DNA of 64,000 bases, taken from assembly GCA_004143945.1 (NCBI GenBank), contig SEHB01000002.1, forward strand, positions 124,001-188,000, given 5' to 3'. Under the pieces are notes generated by a model, which saw only the letters and a list, made by a program, of their open reading frames with translations, searched no databases and was not told the DNA's origin. Positions 9,695 to 18,161 of this stretch are shown one piece after another. The stretch is from Lysobacteraceae bacterium. GTDB taxonomy: Bacteria; Pseudomonadota; Gammaproteobacteria; Xanthomonadales; Rhodanobacteraceae. The translations under genes and the position numbers were made by a program. Position 1 is the first letter of the stretch. Every line of letters begins with the position of its first letter.

Positions 9695-10699
9695 TCAGGC
9701 GAGGCGCGCGCGCATCCGCTGCACCACGTAGTCCGCGGCGAAGCTGCGCAGCGAAAGGTCGCGGATGAAGCCGCAGTGCCCGCCCTGCATCGCGAAGTCG
9801 AGTTCGACCTGCGGCGGCAGCTCGAGCGCGCGGAAGTCCTCCACCGGGATCACCGGATCGTCGATCGCGGTCAGGATCGTCGCGGGCACGGCCAGCGCTC
9901 GCAGGCGTGCGCCCGCGATCGAATAGCCCTCGAGGTAGTCTTCGAGCGAGCCGAACGCGGTATGGCGCAGCACCAGCGCGCGCGTGAGCCCGCGCAGGTC
10001 GGCATCGAAGTCGCCTTCGCCGAACCAGTCGACGTCGGGGAACAGCGCGCGCTTGCGCCGCAGCGAGCCGCGCCACTTGTGCAGGAAATAGCGCTGGTAG
10101 AACCACGGTCCGGCCTCGAGCCCGAACAGGCCCGCCGCCGGACTCACCACCGGGCACACCGCGAGCGCATAGCGCACCGATTCGGGCGCGCGCAGCGCGA
10201 CGCGCAGCGCGAAGTTGCCGCCGAGCGAGTAGCCCGCGAGCGCGACCGGCACGTCCTCGCGCGCCTCGCGCGCGATCGCGCGCACCGCGCCGACGACCTC
10301 GTCGATGCGGCACGAATGGAACAGGTCGCGATTGAGGTGGTGGGTGTCGCCGTGGTCGCGGAAATTCAGCCGGAACACGTCGAATCCGTCGGCGAGCAGT
10401 CGCGCGCCGGTATCGACGACGTAGGACGAGCGCGCGCTGCCTTCCCAGCCGTGCAGCAGCACCACGAGGCCGCGAGCGCGCGGCACGACGCGTTGCGGGC
10501 TCAGGAATCCCTGCAGGCGCACGCCGTCGCCGCAGTCGAGGACGCGTTCGACCGCCTCGCGCTCGAGCGCGCGCTGCGCGCGCAGCAGCAGCAGGCGCCG
10601 CAGCGGGCTCGATGCGAGCACCGACTGCAGGTGCGGATTGGCGAGCAGGCGCGGCGGACGAAAGTCCGAGCCGCGCAGCGCGGGCTCAGGCGTCGCCAT
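9695..10699 (-). CDS. YheT-family alpha/beta hydrolase
   Basis: A 334-aa alpha/beta-hydrolase of the YheT/UPF0017 group. The N-terminal FRPPRLLANPHLQSVLAS is the typical opening of the family. The nucleophile elbow is seen in ALAGYSLGGNFALR, an oxyanion-type LLHGWEGSARS stands earlier, and the catalytic Asp and His are in TAIDDPVIPVE and MQGGHCGFIRD. The physiological substrate of YheT proteins is not known. The ATG chosen overlaps the end of the upstream acyltransferase gene by 14 bases, showing translational coupling; the longer frame extension lies inside that gene. Confidence 0.88.
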   Translation of the reverse strand: MATPEPALRGSDFRPPRLLANPHLQSVLASSPLRRLLLLRAQRALEREAVERVLDCGDGVRLQGFLSPQRVVPRARGLVVLLHGWEGSARSSYVVDTGARLLADGFDVFRLNFRDHGDTHHLNRDLFHSCRIDEVVGAVRAIAREAREDVPVALAGYSLGGNFALRVALRAPESVRYALAVCPVVSPAAGLFGLEAGPWFYQRYFLHKWRGSLRRKRALFPDVDWFGEGDFDADLRGLTRALVLRHTAFGSLEDYLEGYSIAGARLRALAVPATILTAIDDPVIPVEDFRALELPPQVELDFAMQGGHCGFIRDLSLRSFAADYVVQRMRARLA

Positions 10700-11492
10700 G
10701 GCCCAGCGTGCGCATGATGCGCGCGCGGCTTTCCTCGGCCATGCGCCGGCGCGCATCGGGCGTCGCGGGCACCGGTTCGAGGAAATGGACCTCGGCATCG
10801 AGCGACGGACCGCCGAGGAGGCGCAGGAAGTTGCCGAGGAAATGCTCGCCCGGCCCGAACGGCACGCCGGGATCCTGGCGCCCGTCGCGGCCGTAGCGCA
10901 GCGCGACCGGCTGCACGGCCGCGCCCGCGTCGAGCGCGGTCTGGAAGATCCGCGCATGGAACGGACCGACGCGGTCGCCGCGGCCGCTGCCGCCTTCCGG
11001 GAACACGCCGACCGGTTCGCCCGCGCGCAGGTGCTCGACCACGCGCGCCATCACCGAACTCATCGAATCGCTGTTGCCGCGGCGGTGGTAGATCGTGCCC
11101 GCGCGCGAAGCGAGCCAGCCGACCAGCGGCCAGCGCGCGATCTCGCTCTTGGCGACGAAGTTGACTGGCCGCGCGCTGTGGATCAGCAGGATGTCGAGCC
11201 AGGAAATGTGGTTGGCGACGTTGAGCACCGCGCCCGGCAGCGGCGTGCCGAAGTGGCGGATGCGGAAACCGAAGCAGCGCACGATCACCGCCGACCACTG
11301 CCGGATCACGAATTTCTCGAGCGTGGTGCCGGCGACCGGGATGCGCGCCGCGAGCGGATTGAGCACCGACAGCGCAAGGACGGGTGCGATGAGCACGTTG
11401 AGCAGCAGCAAGGGCCCGCGCAGCAGGTAGCGCAGCGGGCGCATGCGGTCGACGCGGCGCCGTTCGAGCGCGGTGCGGGCGGCTTCATCCAT
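10686..11492 (-). CDS. PlsC-type lysophospholipid acyltransferase
   Basis: A 268-aa membrane-associated acyltransferase. A hydrophobic N-terminal segment (YLLRGPLLLLNVLIAPVLAL) precedes the catalytic HX4D motif in NHISWLD, and the conserved glycerophosphate-binding segment GVFPEGGSGRGD follows. The family acylates 1-acylglycerol-3-phosphate or related lysophospholipids. The gene sits in a leftward group after the SrkA-like kinase gene (72 bases) and overlaps the hydrolase gene behind it. A TACTAT -10-like word lies 9 bases before the ATG (11502-11507), so it may also have its own promoter. A second PlsC-type protein is encoded near 32 kb. Confidence 0.9.
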   Translation of the reverse strand: MDEAARTALERRRVDRMRPLRYLLRGPLLLLNVLIAPVLALSVLNPLAARIPVAGTTLEKFVIRQWSAVIVRCFGFRIRHFGTPLPGAVLNVANHISWLDILLIHSARPVNFVAKSEIARWPLVGWLASRAGTIYHRRGNSDSMSSVMARVVEHLRAGEPVGVFPEGGSGRGDRVGPFHARIFQTALDAGAAVQPVALRYGRDGRQDPGVPFGPGEHFLGNFLRLLGGPSLDAEVHFLEPVPATPDARRRMAEESRARIMRTLGHGDA

Positions 11493-11564
11493 AGACCCGC
11501 GATAGTAACGGAGGATTGCCGCAGTGCGGCAATCGGGGCCACGTCGACCCGGCGACCGCGCGGC

Positions 11565-12518
11565 TCAGCCGGCCTCGAGCAGCACCTGCGCCTCGGCGAG
11601 GTCGTTCAGGTGCGACTCCCACCAGCGCGCCTCGCCGACGTGCGCGAACGCACGCGGGAACGCGGGATCGTGCCAGCGCGCGGCGACCCAGCCGGCCCAG
11701 TGCACCTGGCGCATCATGCGCAGTGGTTCCACCAGTTGCAGCTCGCGCCAGTCGAAATCACGGAACTCGCCGTAGCCCTCGAGCAGCGCATCGAGCGCCG
11801 GCTGCGACGGCGCGAGCATCCACAGGTCCTGCACCGCGGGTCCCATGCGCGCGTCGTCGAGGTCGACGAAGTGCGGACCGCCATCGGTCCACAGCACGTT
11901 GCCCGCATGGCAATCGCCATGCAGGCGGATCGGCTGCAGCGGCGCGAGCGCCGCGAAGCGCGCGTCGATCGCCTGCGCGAGCGCACGCGTGCGTGCGCGG
12001 TACGCGTGTTCGAGGTGCGACGGCAGCAGGGCCGAGGCGAGCACCGCGCGCGCGGCGTCGCGGATGAAGGTGTCGGTGTCGATCGCGCCGCGCTCGCGGA
12101 AACGCGCTCGCGCGCCGATGCCGTGCATGCGCGCGAGCAGGCGTCCCATCCATTGCAGGTGGTCGACCGACTCGAGTTCGGGCGCACGCCCGCCGCGCCT
12201 CGGATACAGCGCGTAGCGATAGCCCGCGTGTTCGAACAGGCTGCGTCCGTGCACCGCCAGCGGCGCGATCATCGGCAGTTCCGCGGCCGCGAGTTCGAAT
12301 GCGAACGCATGTTCCTCCGCGATCGCCGCATCGCTCCAGCGCTCCGGGCGATAGAACTTCGCGACCAGCGGCGGCCCCCCGTCGATGCCGACCTGGTACA
12401 CGCGGTTCTCGTAACTCGCGAGCGCGAGCAGGCGCCCGTCGGTCGCGAAGCCGGCGGCTTCGACCGCATCGAGCACGCAGTCCGGCGACAGCGCATCGTA
12501 GGGCGCGAGCACGCTCAT
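11565..12518 (-). CDS. srkA: stress response kinase A (SrkA/YihE)
   Basis: A 317-aa aminoglycoside-phosphotransferase-like Ser/Thr kinase of the SrkA family, in E. coli a kinase that limits stress-induced death. Visible features: SYENRVYQVG and VAKFYRPERWS at the nucleotide-binding end, the catalytic loop HGDCHAGNVLW with the base Asp, and the metal-binding segment FVDLDDARMGPAVQDLW. Length fits the family (~325 aa). It lies 10 bases downstream of the hotdog thioesterase gene, so they are co-transcribed. Confidence 0.92.
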   Translation of the reverse strand: MSVLAPYDALSPDCVLDAVEAAGFATDGRLLALASYENRVYQVGIDGGPPLVAKFYRPERWSDAAIAEEHAFAFELAAAELPMIAPLAVHGRSLFEHAGYRYALYPRRGGRAPELESVDHLQWMGRLLARMHGIGARARFRERGAIDTDTFIRDAARAVLASALLPSHLEHAYRARTRALAQAIDARFAALAPLQPIRLHGDCHAGNVLWTDGGPHFVDLDDARMGPAVQDLWMLAPSQPALDALLEGYGEFRDFDWRELQLVEPLRMMRQVHWAGWVAARWHDPAFPRAFAHVGEARWWESHLNDLAEAQVLLEAG

Positions 12519-12528
12519 GCCGGTGCGC

Positions 12529-12951
12529 TCACCGACGCGGTACCACCGCGAGCGTCAGGCGCGAGACGCAGACCAGCCGCGCCTGCGCGTCCTCGATGCG
12601 AATCTCCCACAGCTGCGTCGTGCGACCGACGTGCAGTGCACGCGCGGTGCCGACCACCTCGCCCGCGGTCACCGCGCGCACGTGGTTCGCATTGATCTCC
12701 AGGCCGACCGCGCTCTCGGTCTCGCCGAGGCAGAGGTTGCCCGCGAGGCTGCCGAGCGTCTCGGCGAGCGCGACCGATGCGCCGCCGTGCAGCAGGCCGA
12801 ACGGCTGCTTCGTGCGCGCGTCGACCGGCATCGTGCCGCGCAGCCAGTCGTCACCGACCTCGGTCACGCGGATGCCGAGGTGTTCGACCATGCAGCCGCG
12901 GCCCGAGGCATTGATCGCGGCGAGGTCGGTGGTCTGCTTCCAGATCGGCAC
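12529..12951 (-). CDS. hotdog-fold thioesterase, YdiI/MenI type
   Basis: A 140-aa hotdog thioesterase. Motifs match the YdiI family: PIWKQTTDLAAINA at the N-terminus, QPFGLLHGGASVALAETLGS with the catalytic Glu, and VGLEINANHVR. YdiI-type enzymes hydrolyse 1,4-dihydroxy-2-naphthoyl-CoA and other acyl-CoAs; Lysobacterales normally use ubiquinone, so a broader acyl-CoA role is more likely here. The start is a GTG, chosen from the family N-terminus; the frame is open upstream. It is the first gene of a leftward group with srkA, plsC and yheT-like genes. Confidence 0.88.
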   Translation of the reverse strand: MPIWKQTTDLAAINASGRGCMVEHLGIRVTEVGDDWLRGTMPVDARTKQPFGLLHGGASVALAETLGSLAGNLCLGETESAVGLEINANHVRAVTAGEVVGTARALHVGRTTQLWEIRIEDAQARLVCVSRLTLAVVPRR

Positions 12952-12981
12952 GGGGGGCTCCGGCGGGAGGGCGGGCCGGCG

Positions 12982-13049
12982 ACTATAGCCGAGTGCATGC
13001 CGCGCGCCCGCGGCGCGGCGCGGCGATGCCGTGGACGAGCCCGTACAAT
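12982..13049. promoter_or_regulatory. putative divergent promoters, thioesterase / reductase
   Basis: TATAGT on the minus strand (plus-strand 12982-12987) would serve the thioesterase operon with a leader of about 25 bases. TACAAT at 13044-13049 on the plus strand would serve the reductase gene with a leader of about 18 bases. Both are by inspection; -35 boxes are not evident. Confidence 0.4.
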
Positions 13050-13073
13050 CGCGCAAACCCCGCAGAGCGCGCC

Positions 13074-14126
13074 GTGCCCCATACCGTCACCTTGCAGGCC
13101 AGCGGCAAGCGATTCCGCGTCGGGGACGGCGAGACCGTGCTCGAGGCTGCGCGTCGCGAGGGCCTCGCCCTGCCCTATTCGTGCCTCGCCGGCGTCTGCG
13201 GCAGCTGCAAGGCGCAACTGGTCGAGGGCGAATGCCGCTATCCGCGCAATCCGCCGACCGCGCTGAGCGCGGGTGAGCGCACGCGCGGGCGCGTGCTGCT
13301 GTGCCAGGCGGTGCCGGCCACGGACCTCGTGATCGCCGCGCGCGAGGTCGCCTCGGTCGCCGACATCCCGCGCCGCGTGCTGACCCTGCGCCTCGTCGAC
13401 AAGACCCTGCTCGGCGAGGACGTCGCGAAACTGACCCTCGTCAGCGCGCGCGGCGAACGCATGCGGCGCCTGCCGGGGCAGTACCTCGACGTGCTGCTCG
13501 ACGACGGCCGGCGCCGCGCGTTCTCGATCGCGAACGCACCGCACGAGGACGACACGATCGAGCTGCACGTGCGTCGCGTCGCCGGAGGCGGCTTCACGAC
13601 GCAGGTGTTCGACGCGATGCGGCCCGGCGCCCGCCTGCGCGTGGAGGGCCCGCTCGGGACCTTCGTGCCGCGCGAAGACAGCGAACGGCCCTTGCTGCTG
13701 ATGGCGGGCGGCACCGGCTTCGCGCCGATCAAGGCGCTGGTCGAACACTTCCTGCACCTCGGCACGCGCCGGCCGATGACGCTGTACTGGGGTTCGCGTG
13801 CGCCGCACGACCTCTACCTGCGCGGCCTGCCCGAGCGCTGGGCGCGCGACGTCGACACGTTCCGGTTCGTCCCGGTGGTATCGGACCCCGAACATGCGGG
13901 CGCGATGCGCATCGGCCTCGTGCACGAGGCGTTGCTCGAGGACCATGCGCGACTCGACGCGTTCGACCTCTACATGAGCGGTCCGCCGACGATGATCGAC
14001 GCGGGCCGGCATGCGTTCGTCGACGCGGGCCTGCCCGAGGAGCGCCTCTACTACGATTCGTTCGACTATGCGCCCGACGTCATCGCACAGATCCTCGCCA
14101 GCCGCGCCGGCATCCACGACCTGTGA
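13074..14126 (+). CDS. 2Fe-2S ferredoxin/FAD reductase, CDP-6-deoxy-delta-3,4-glucoseen reductase-like
   Basis: A 350-aa electron-transfer flavoprotein. Residues ~1-95 are a plant-type 2Fe-2S ferredoxin domain with the cluster cysteines in PYSCLAGVCGSCKA and a fourth Cys in VLLCQAV. Then follow an FAD-binding domain (RRAFSIANAP) and an NAD(P)-binding domain (LLMAGGTGFAPIKALVEH, MSGPPTMIDAG). In dideoxysugar pathways such enzymes pass electrons to a dehydratase, but homologues are found across Xanthomonadales without a sugar cluster, as here, so the true substrate may differ. The GTG start matches the family N-terminus; an in-frame ATG at 13026 is the alternative. TACAAT upstream is a likely -10. 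Confidence 0.88.
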   Translation: MPHTVTLQASGKRFRVGDGETVLEAARREGLALPYSCLAGVCGSCKAQLVEGECRYPRNPPTALSAGERTRGRVLLCQAVPATDLVIAAREVASVADIPRRVLTLRLVDKTLLGEDVAKLTLVSARGERMRRLPGQYLDVLLDDGRRRAFSIANAPHEDDTIELHVRRVAGGGFTTQVFDAMRPGARLRVEGPLGTFVPREDSERPLLLMAGGTGFAPIKALVEHFLHLGTRRPMTLYWGSRAPHDLYLRGLPERWARDVDTFRFVPVVSDPEHAGAMRIGLVHEALLEDHARLDAFDLYMSGPPTMIDAGRHAFVDAGLPEERLYYDSFDYAPDVIAQILASRAGIHDL

Positions 14127-14244
14127 CCGCCGCGGCGTCGCGCCGGGTCAGCGGGCGCGACGCGCGGCTGCGGAACCTCGCGCGCCCGCGCGACTCCCAA
14201 GCGGTGCCCAGGCAGTCCGCTTCCCCTCGCGACCCGGAAACCCG

Positions 14245-14829
14245 ATGCGCAGCTCTTCCACCGCCCGTCGTCTCGCCCTGCTCGCACTCGGCCTCGCGAT
14301 CGCGAGTCCTTCGGCGCAGGCCCTGCGCTGCGGCAACCGGCTCGTCTCCGACGGCGAGCACGACTCCGACGTGCGGGCGCGCTGCGGCGAGCCGTACTGG
14401 GCCGAGCGCTCCACGCGCATCGAGATCATCGGCCGCGACGCGCCGGTCGAACTGCAACGCGAAGTCGAGTTCGAGGCGTGGTACTACAATTTCGGGCCGC
14501 GCCAGCTGCTGCGACGGCTCGATTTCCGCGACGGCCGGCTGGTGCACGAATCGACGCTCGGCTACGGCGTCGACGAGATCGGAAGCGACTGCAGCCCCAA
14601 CCGGTTCGCCGAAGGCATGGATGCGGGCGAGCTCGTCGCGCGCTGCGGTGAGCCCGTGTCGAGGCAGCGCCTGACGGACACGATCGTGCGGCGCCCCGCG
14701 CCCGGCATCGAGCAGTGGCAGGGCGTGCGGCGCGAGCAGTGGATCTACGAGTTCGGCGCCGGACGGCTCACGCGCAGCGTGCAGGTCGTCGACGGGCGCG
14801 TGATCGAGGTTTCGCTCGAAGCCGACTGA
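14245..14829 (+). CDS. DUF2845 family exported protein
   Basis: A 194-aa protein with a signal peptide (RRLALLALGLAIASPSAQA) followed by LRCGNRLVSDGE. Two similar segments, VRARCGEPYW and LVARCGEPVS, are the internal duplication typical of DUF2845 proteins. Four Cys in the mature chain suggest periplasmic disulfides. The function of the family is unknown. It follows the reductase gene after 118 bases and converges on hemY with a gap of 17 bases. Confidence 0.8.
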   Translation: MRSSSTARRLALLALGLAIASPSAQALRCGNRLVSDGEHDSDVRARCGEPYWAERSTRIEIIGRDAPVELQREVEFEAWYYNFGPRQLLRRLDFRDGRLVHESTLGYGVDEIGSDCSPNRFAEGMDAGELVARCGEPVSRQRLTDTIVRRPAPGIEQWQGVRREQWIYEFGAGRLTRSVQVVDGRVIEVSLEAD

Positions 14830-14846
14830 GGTGCTCGGCGCTGCGG

Positions 14847-16109
14847 TCAGCGCGACGCGGGCAGGCGCGGCACGCCGTGTTCGCTGCGTTCCTCGAACGC
14901 GATCGGGCGCGTGTCGAGCGGACCGCGCGGCTGGTACGCACCGACCGCGCTGGTGCGCTCGCCGCGCGCGAAGCGCAGCGCGTTCGCGTAGCTGATCGCG
15001 GCCCCGGCGAGGTCGCCTTCGCCGCGCCTGCAGTCGCCGAGCGCTTCCCACGCGGGCGCCGATTCCTCGAGCGCGAGCGCGCGCTCGAGCACGTCCTCGG
15101 CCTGCGCCCACTGCGATTGCAGCGTCTTCAGGCGCCCGAGCGTGACCAGCAACGCGGCGCTGTTCGGCGCGAGCGCGAGCCACTCCTCCGCGCGACGCGT
15201 GCGCGCGGCGAGCTCGGCATCGCCGAGTTCGCCGTAGCTGCGCGCGATCAGGTCGCTCCATTCGCGTCGCTGCGCCGATTCGATCTCGTCCATCGCGGCG
15301 AGCGTCTCGCCGAGTGCCGCCGCGCGCTTCGCGAACGCCCCGATCAGCTCGGGGCGGCGCCGCTGCGTGCGCGTGGCCGTGCTCCAGAGTGCGTTCAGGC
15401 GGGCCGTGTCGGGCGCGGCCGCGAGCGCGGCGCCGAGCACGCGCATTTCGATCCCGGCCAGCGTGTCGGGCGTCAGCGACTGGCTGCGCGCGAGCACCGG
15501 CAGCGCGTCGAGTGCGGCCTGGGTGTCGCCCTCGGCGAGCGCCGCGTCGACGAGCAGGCGCCAGCCACGCAGCGACAGCTCGTTGCTGCCGGCCTTCGGC
15601 TTCAGCAACGCAAGCGCTTCCGCGTGCTGGCCGTGGTCGATCAGGAAACGCGCGCGCAACGCATCGGCGGCGCGCTGGCCCGCGACGTCGACTTCGGCGA
15701 GTGCCTGCGCGGCCCGCTCGTCCGCGCCGCGTTCGTGCGCCGCACGCGCGATCACGAGCTGCGCGGGCGTGCGGAATGCGTCCTGCGCGGCGGCCTTGCC
15801 GAGCTCGCGTTCGGCTTGCGCGTAGTCCCCTTCGGCGAACGCGGTCAATCCGTTCGCGAGCCGCTCGCGCCCGCGCCGGCGCATCGAGCGGCCCCAGGCG
15901 CGGAACGGCCAGCGCAGCAGTCGCCATGCGATCGTCAGCAGCAGCCAGGCGAACAGCAACGCGGCGATCAGCACGACCACGCTGGTTTCGACCGTGGTGT
16001 CGCGCATGCGCAGCTGCACGTAGCCCGGATCGGCCGCGAGCCAATGCCAAGCGAACGCGGCCGCGAGCACCACGAGGACGAGGATCACCGCACTGCGCCA
16101 GGCCCTCAT
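14847..16109 (-). CDS. hemY: HemY, heme biosynthesis-associated TPR membrane protein
   Basis: A 420-aa inner-membrane protein of the proteobacterial HemY family (not the Bacillus protoporphyrinogen oxidase of the same name). Two N-terminal transmembrane segments (VILVLVVLAAAFAWHWLA and VVLIAALLFAWLLLTIAW) precede a cytoplasmic tetratricopeptide region. Its function is thought to be linked to late tetrapyrrole metabolism. Its ATG overlaps the hemX stop by ATGA (16106-16109), so it is translationally coupled to hemX. Confidence 0.92.
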   Translation of the reverse strand: MRAWRSAVILVLVVLAAAFAWHWLAADPGYVQLRMRDTTVETSVVVLIAALLFAWLLLTIAWRLLRWPFRAWGRSMRRRGRERLANGLTAFAEGDYAQAERELGKAAAQDAFRTPAQLVIARAAHERGADERAAQALAEVDVAGQRAADALRARFLIDHGQHAEALALLKPKAGSNELSLRGWRLLVDAALAEGDTQAALDALPVLARSQSLTPDTLAGIEMRVLGAALAAAPDTARLNALWSTATRTQRRRPELIGAFAKRAAALGETLAAMDEIESAQRREWSDLIARSYGELGDAELAARTRRAEEWLALAPNSAALLVTLGRLKTLQSQWAQAEDVLERALALEESAPAWEALGDCRRGEGDLAGAAISYANALRFARGERTSAVGAYQPRGPLDTRPIAFEERSEHGVPRLPASR

Positions 16110-17221
16110 GCGTCCTCTCCCGTGGCGGCCGGCGCATCCGGCAGCGGCACGCTCGTCGGCACGGGCGGCGGCGGCTGCGCGAGCGAACGCGTCGCGCGCA
16201 GGTTGCGCAATTCCTTCAAGGCATTGCCGAGCTCGGGCAGCGCGGGCGCGAGCGGCGCGGCGGCGAGGCGGTCGAGATCGGCGAGCGCGGCCCTGACCGG
16301 CTGCGCGGCGACGTCGAAGCCGCTCTCGAGGCCCGCGCGCGCGCGCTGCAACGCGGATTTCCAGGCCTCCGCGTCGCGTGCGAACAGCGCGGCCTCGGCC
16401 ATGCGCAGGTCGAGCGCGCAGAGCGAGCGCGCGAGCGCGACGTCGCGGTCGCCGAAGCTGTCGCGCTGGGCACCATGGCGGATGCGCACGAACTGGTCGA
16501 TGAATGCGCGCCAGCGCGACGCCGGCTCGGTCGCCGGCGAGGGGGTGGCCACGCGCGGCTGCGGCATCCCCGCGAGCTCGCCGCGCAGGCGTTCGAGCGT
16601 CGCGAGCGCGGCACGCGTTTCTACCGGCCGGCTCGCCTCGAGCGCCTGCAACTCGGCACCGATGCTCTGGCGTACCGATGCGAACACCGGGTCTTCGGCC
16701 GCAGCCAGCGCGGAGTCCGCGAGCCGGTAGGCGATGATCGCGGCCTGCGCGTCGCGAAACAGGCCGAGACGCTCCTTCGCCTGCTGCAGAAGGAACTCCG
16801 CTTCGTTCATCGCGAGCGCATCACGCGCCCCGAGGCGCTGCTCGGCGAGGTTCGCGATCGCGTCCTCGAGGTGGCGCGAGCGTTCGGCCAGGCTCAGCAG
16901 TTCCTCGCGCAGGCTGCGATTCACGCTGTCGGCGTCGCCGACGCGCGCGCGCAAGCCCTCGACGTCGCGCTTGCGCTGTTCCGCGCCGCGCGCGATCTCG
17001 TCGATGCGTGCGTCGAGCTGCGCGCGCAGCGCGGACTCCGCCGCGGCCTGCCCGCGTTCGAATGCGTGCACGCGCCACACCGCGTAGGCGCAGGCGCCGA
17101 TCGCGGCGAGCGCGAGGATCGCGACCAGCCAGGCGCTGCCGTTGCGCGCGCGCGCGGGCGGCTCGCCGGCGCGCAGGCTGAGGTCGGTCGCGGGCGAAAC
17201 GGGTCCTGTGTCTTCGCTCAT
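16106..17221 (-). CDS. hemX: HemX-type membrane protein
   Basis: A 371-aa protein with one N-terminal transmembrane helix (SAWLVAILALAAIGACAYAVW) and a long coiled-coil-rich region (repeated RE, RAR and ESALRAQLDAR patterns). It matches the HemX domain often annotated as a putative uroporphyrinogen-III C-methyltransferase, although the methyltransferase fold is absent. It sits between hemD and hemY as usual in gammaproteobacteria. A TAGCAT word stands exactly six bases before the ATG and its first three bases are the hemD stop, suggesting an internal, leaderless promoter. Confidence 0.9.
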   Translation of the reverse strand: MSEDTGPVSPATDLSLRAGEPPARARNGSAWLVAILALAAIGACAYAVWRVHAFERGQAAAESALRAQLDARIDEIARGAEQRKRDVEGLRARVGDADSVNRSLREELLSLAERSRHLEDAIANLAEQRLGARDALAMNEAEFLLQQAKERLGLFRDAQAAIIAYRLADSALAAAEDPVFASVRQSIGAELQALEASRPVETRAALATLERLRGELAGMPQPRVATPSPATEPASRWRAFIDQFVRIRHGAQRDSFGDRDVALARSLCALDLRMAEAALFARDAEAWKSALQRARAGLESGFDVAAQPVRAALADLDRLAAAPLAPALPELGNALKELRNLRATRSLAQPPPPVPTSVPLPDAPAATGEDA

Positions 17222-17227
17222 GCGTGC

Positions 17228-17233
17228 ATGCTA
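17228..17233 (-). promoter_or_regulatory. putative -10 element of hemX overlapping the hemD stop
   Basis: On the minus strand TAGCAT is followed by six bases and the hemX ATG. This spacing would start the transcript at or next to the ATG. The TAG of the hemD stop codon is the first half of the element. Confidence 0.4.
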
Positions 17234-18037
17234 GCGGAATGGCGTGTCGCCGGCAGCAGCCGCGAGCGCGCGCGCGCGGCTCCATGCGCGCTGCGCGGCC
17301 GCGAACAGGTCGCTCGCGCTGGCGGAAGCCGCGACTTCGATCGCCTCGAACCCGGCCTCGCGCGCGAGCGCGGCGAGGCGCTCGCTGCTCGCGACGAGCC
17401 AGCCGGCGCGCAGGCGCTCGAACACGTCGGCGGGCAGGCGTCCGGCGAGGTTCACGAGCGCCTCGCCGCTCGAGACCAGGGCCAGCAGCGGCGCGGGTGC
17501 CCCGCGCACTGCCTCGATCTGTCGCGTCGACCAGCGCGGCGGCACGCGTTCGTAGACGTGCAGCGCAACCACCTCGGCACCGCGTCGGCGCAGCTCCGAG
17601 TCGATCAGGCCGCGTCCGCCCGGCGCACCGACCAGCGCAATGCGCTGGCCGCGCACCGAGGCGAGGCCCGGCAGCGCGAGCAGCCCTTCGCTGTCGGCGC
17701 GCTGCGGTGCGACCGCCGCGATGCCGTGGCGCGCGAGCGCGCGCCGCGTGCCTGCTCCGACCGCGAACGCGGCGACGCGCGCGTCGGGCACGAGGCGCGC
17801 GCTCGTGAACGCGTGGCGCACCGCGGCCGGGCTCGTGAAGATCCACGCCCGGCACGGCGGCTCGGGCGTTGCGAGCGCGCCAAGCGCACGCAGTGCGGTG
17901 CCGGGCAGTCGCAGCGCGAGCGCGCCGAGGGAGCGAGCGCGCCGCACGAACGCGGCCGCATCCGCGGCGGGTCGCGTCACGACGATGCTCGCGCCCGCCA
18001 GCGCGCGCGCAACCGTGACCGCAGGCGTAGGGTTCAT
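17231..18037 (-). CDS. hemD: uroporphyrinogen-III synthase HemD
   Basis: A 268-aa enzyme that cyclises hydroxymethylbilane to uroporphyrinogen III. The family is poorly conserved in sequence. Supportive features are the two-lobed pattern, the N-terminal IVVTRPAADAAAFVRR, the central IALVGAPGGRGLIDSELRRRGAEV and the C-terminal LLALVSSGEALVNLAGRL, plus position before hemX and hemY. hemC is not in the window; upstream lies a divergent thioesterase gene. The gap to hemX is 9 bases between stop and start. Confidence 0.88.
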   Translation of the reverse strand: MNPTPAVTVARALAGASIVVTRPAADAAAFVRRARSLGALALRLPGTALRALGALATPEPPCRAWIFTSPAAVRHAFTSARLVPDARVAAFAVGAGTRRALARHGIAAVAPQRADSEGLLALPGLASVRGQRIALVGAPGGRGLIDSELRRRGAEVVALHVYERVPPRWSTRQIEAVRGAPAPLLALVSSGEALVNLAGRLPADVFERLRAGWLVASSERLAALAREAGFEAIEVAASASASDLFAAAQRAWSRARALAAAAGDTPFR

Positions 18038-18149
18038 CCCTGCAGGATGCTACGTCCGGTCCGCGCGCGTCCATCCAGCCTCGGCGGAGCATCCATCGCG
18101 GGGGCGCCCATCGGCATCTGCGGGGCTGCATCGAAGCGGAGCGGCCCGC

Positions 18150-18155
18150 TACCAT
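18150..18155 (+). promoter_or_regulatory. putative -10 element, leaderless spacing
   Basis: TACCAT is followed by six bases and the ATG of the thioesterase gene. This is the same TAnnnT-N6-ATG arrangement seen before hemX, arfB, uvrD and the RlmI-like gene. Confidence 0.35.
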
Positions 18156-18161
18156 GCAACG

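Noticed and set aside
13074-14126. Deoxysugar biosynthesis cluster around the CDP-6-deoxy reductase-like gene
   Set aside because: No sugar nucleotide genes are nearby; the neighbours are a thioesterase, a DUF2845 protein and heme genes.
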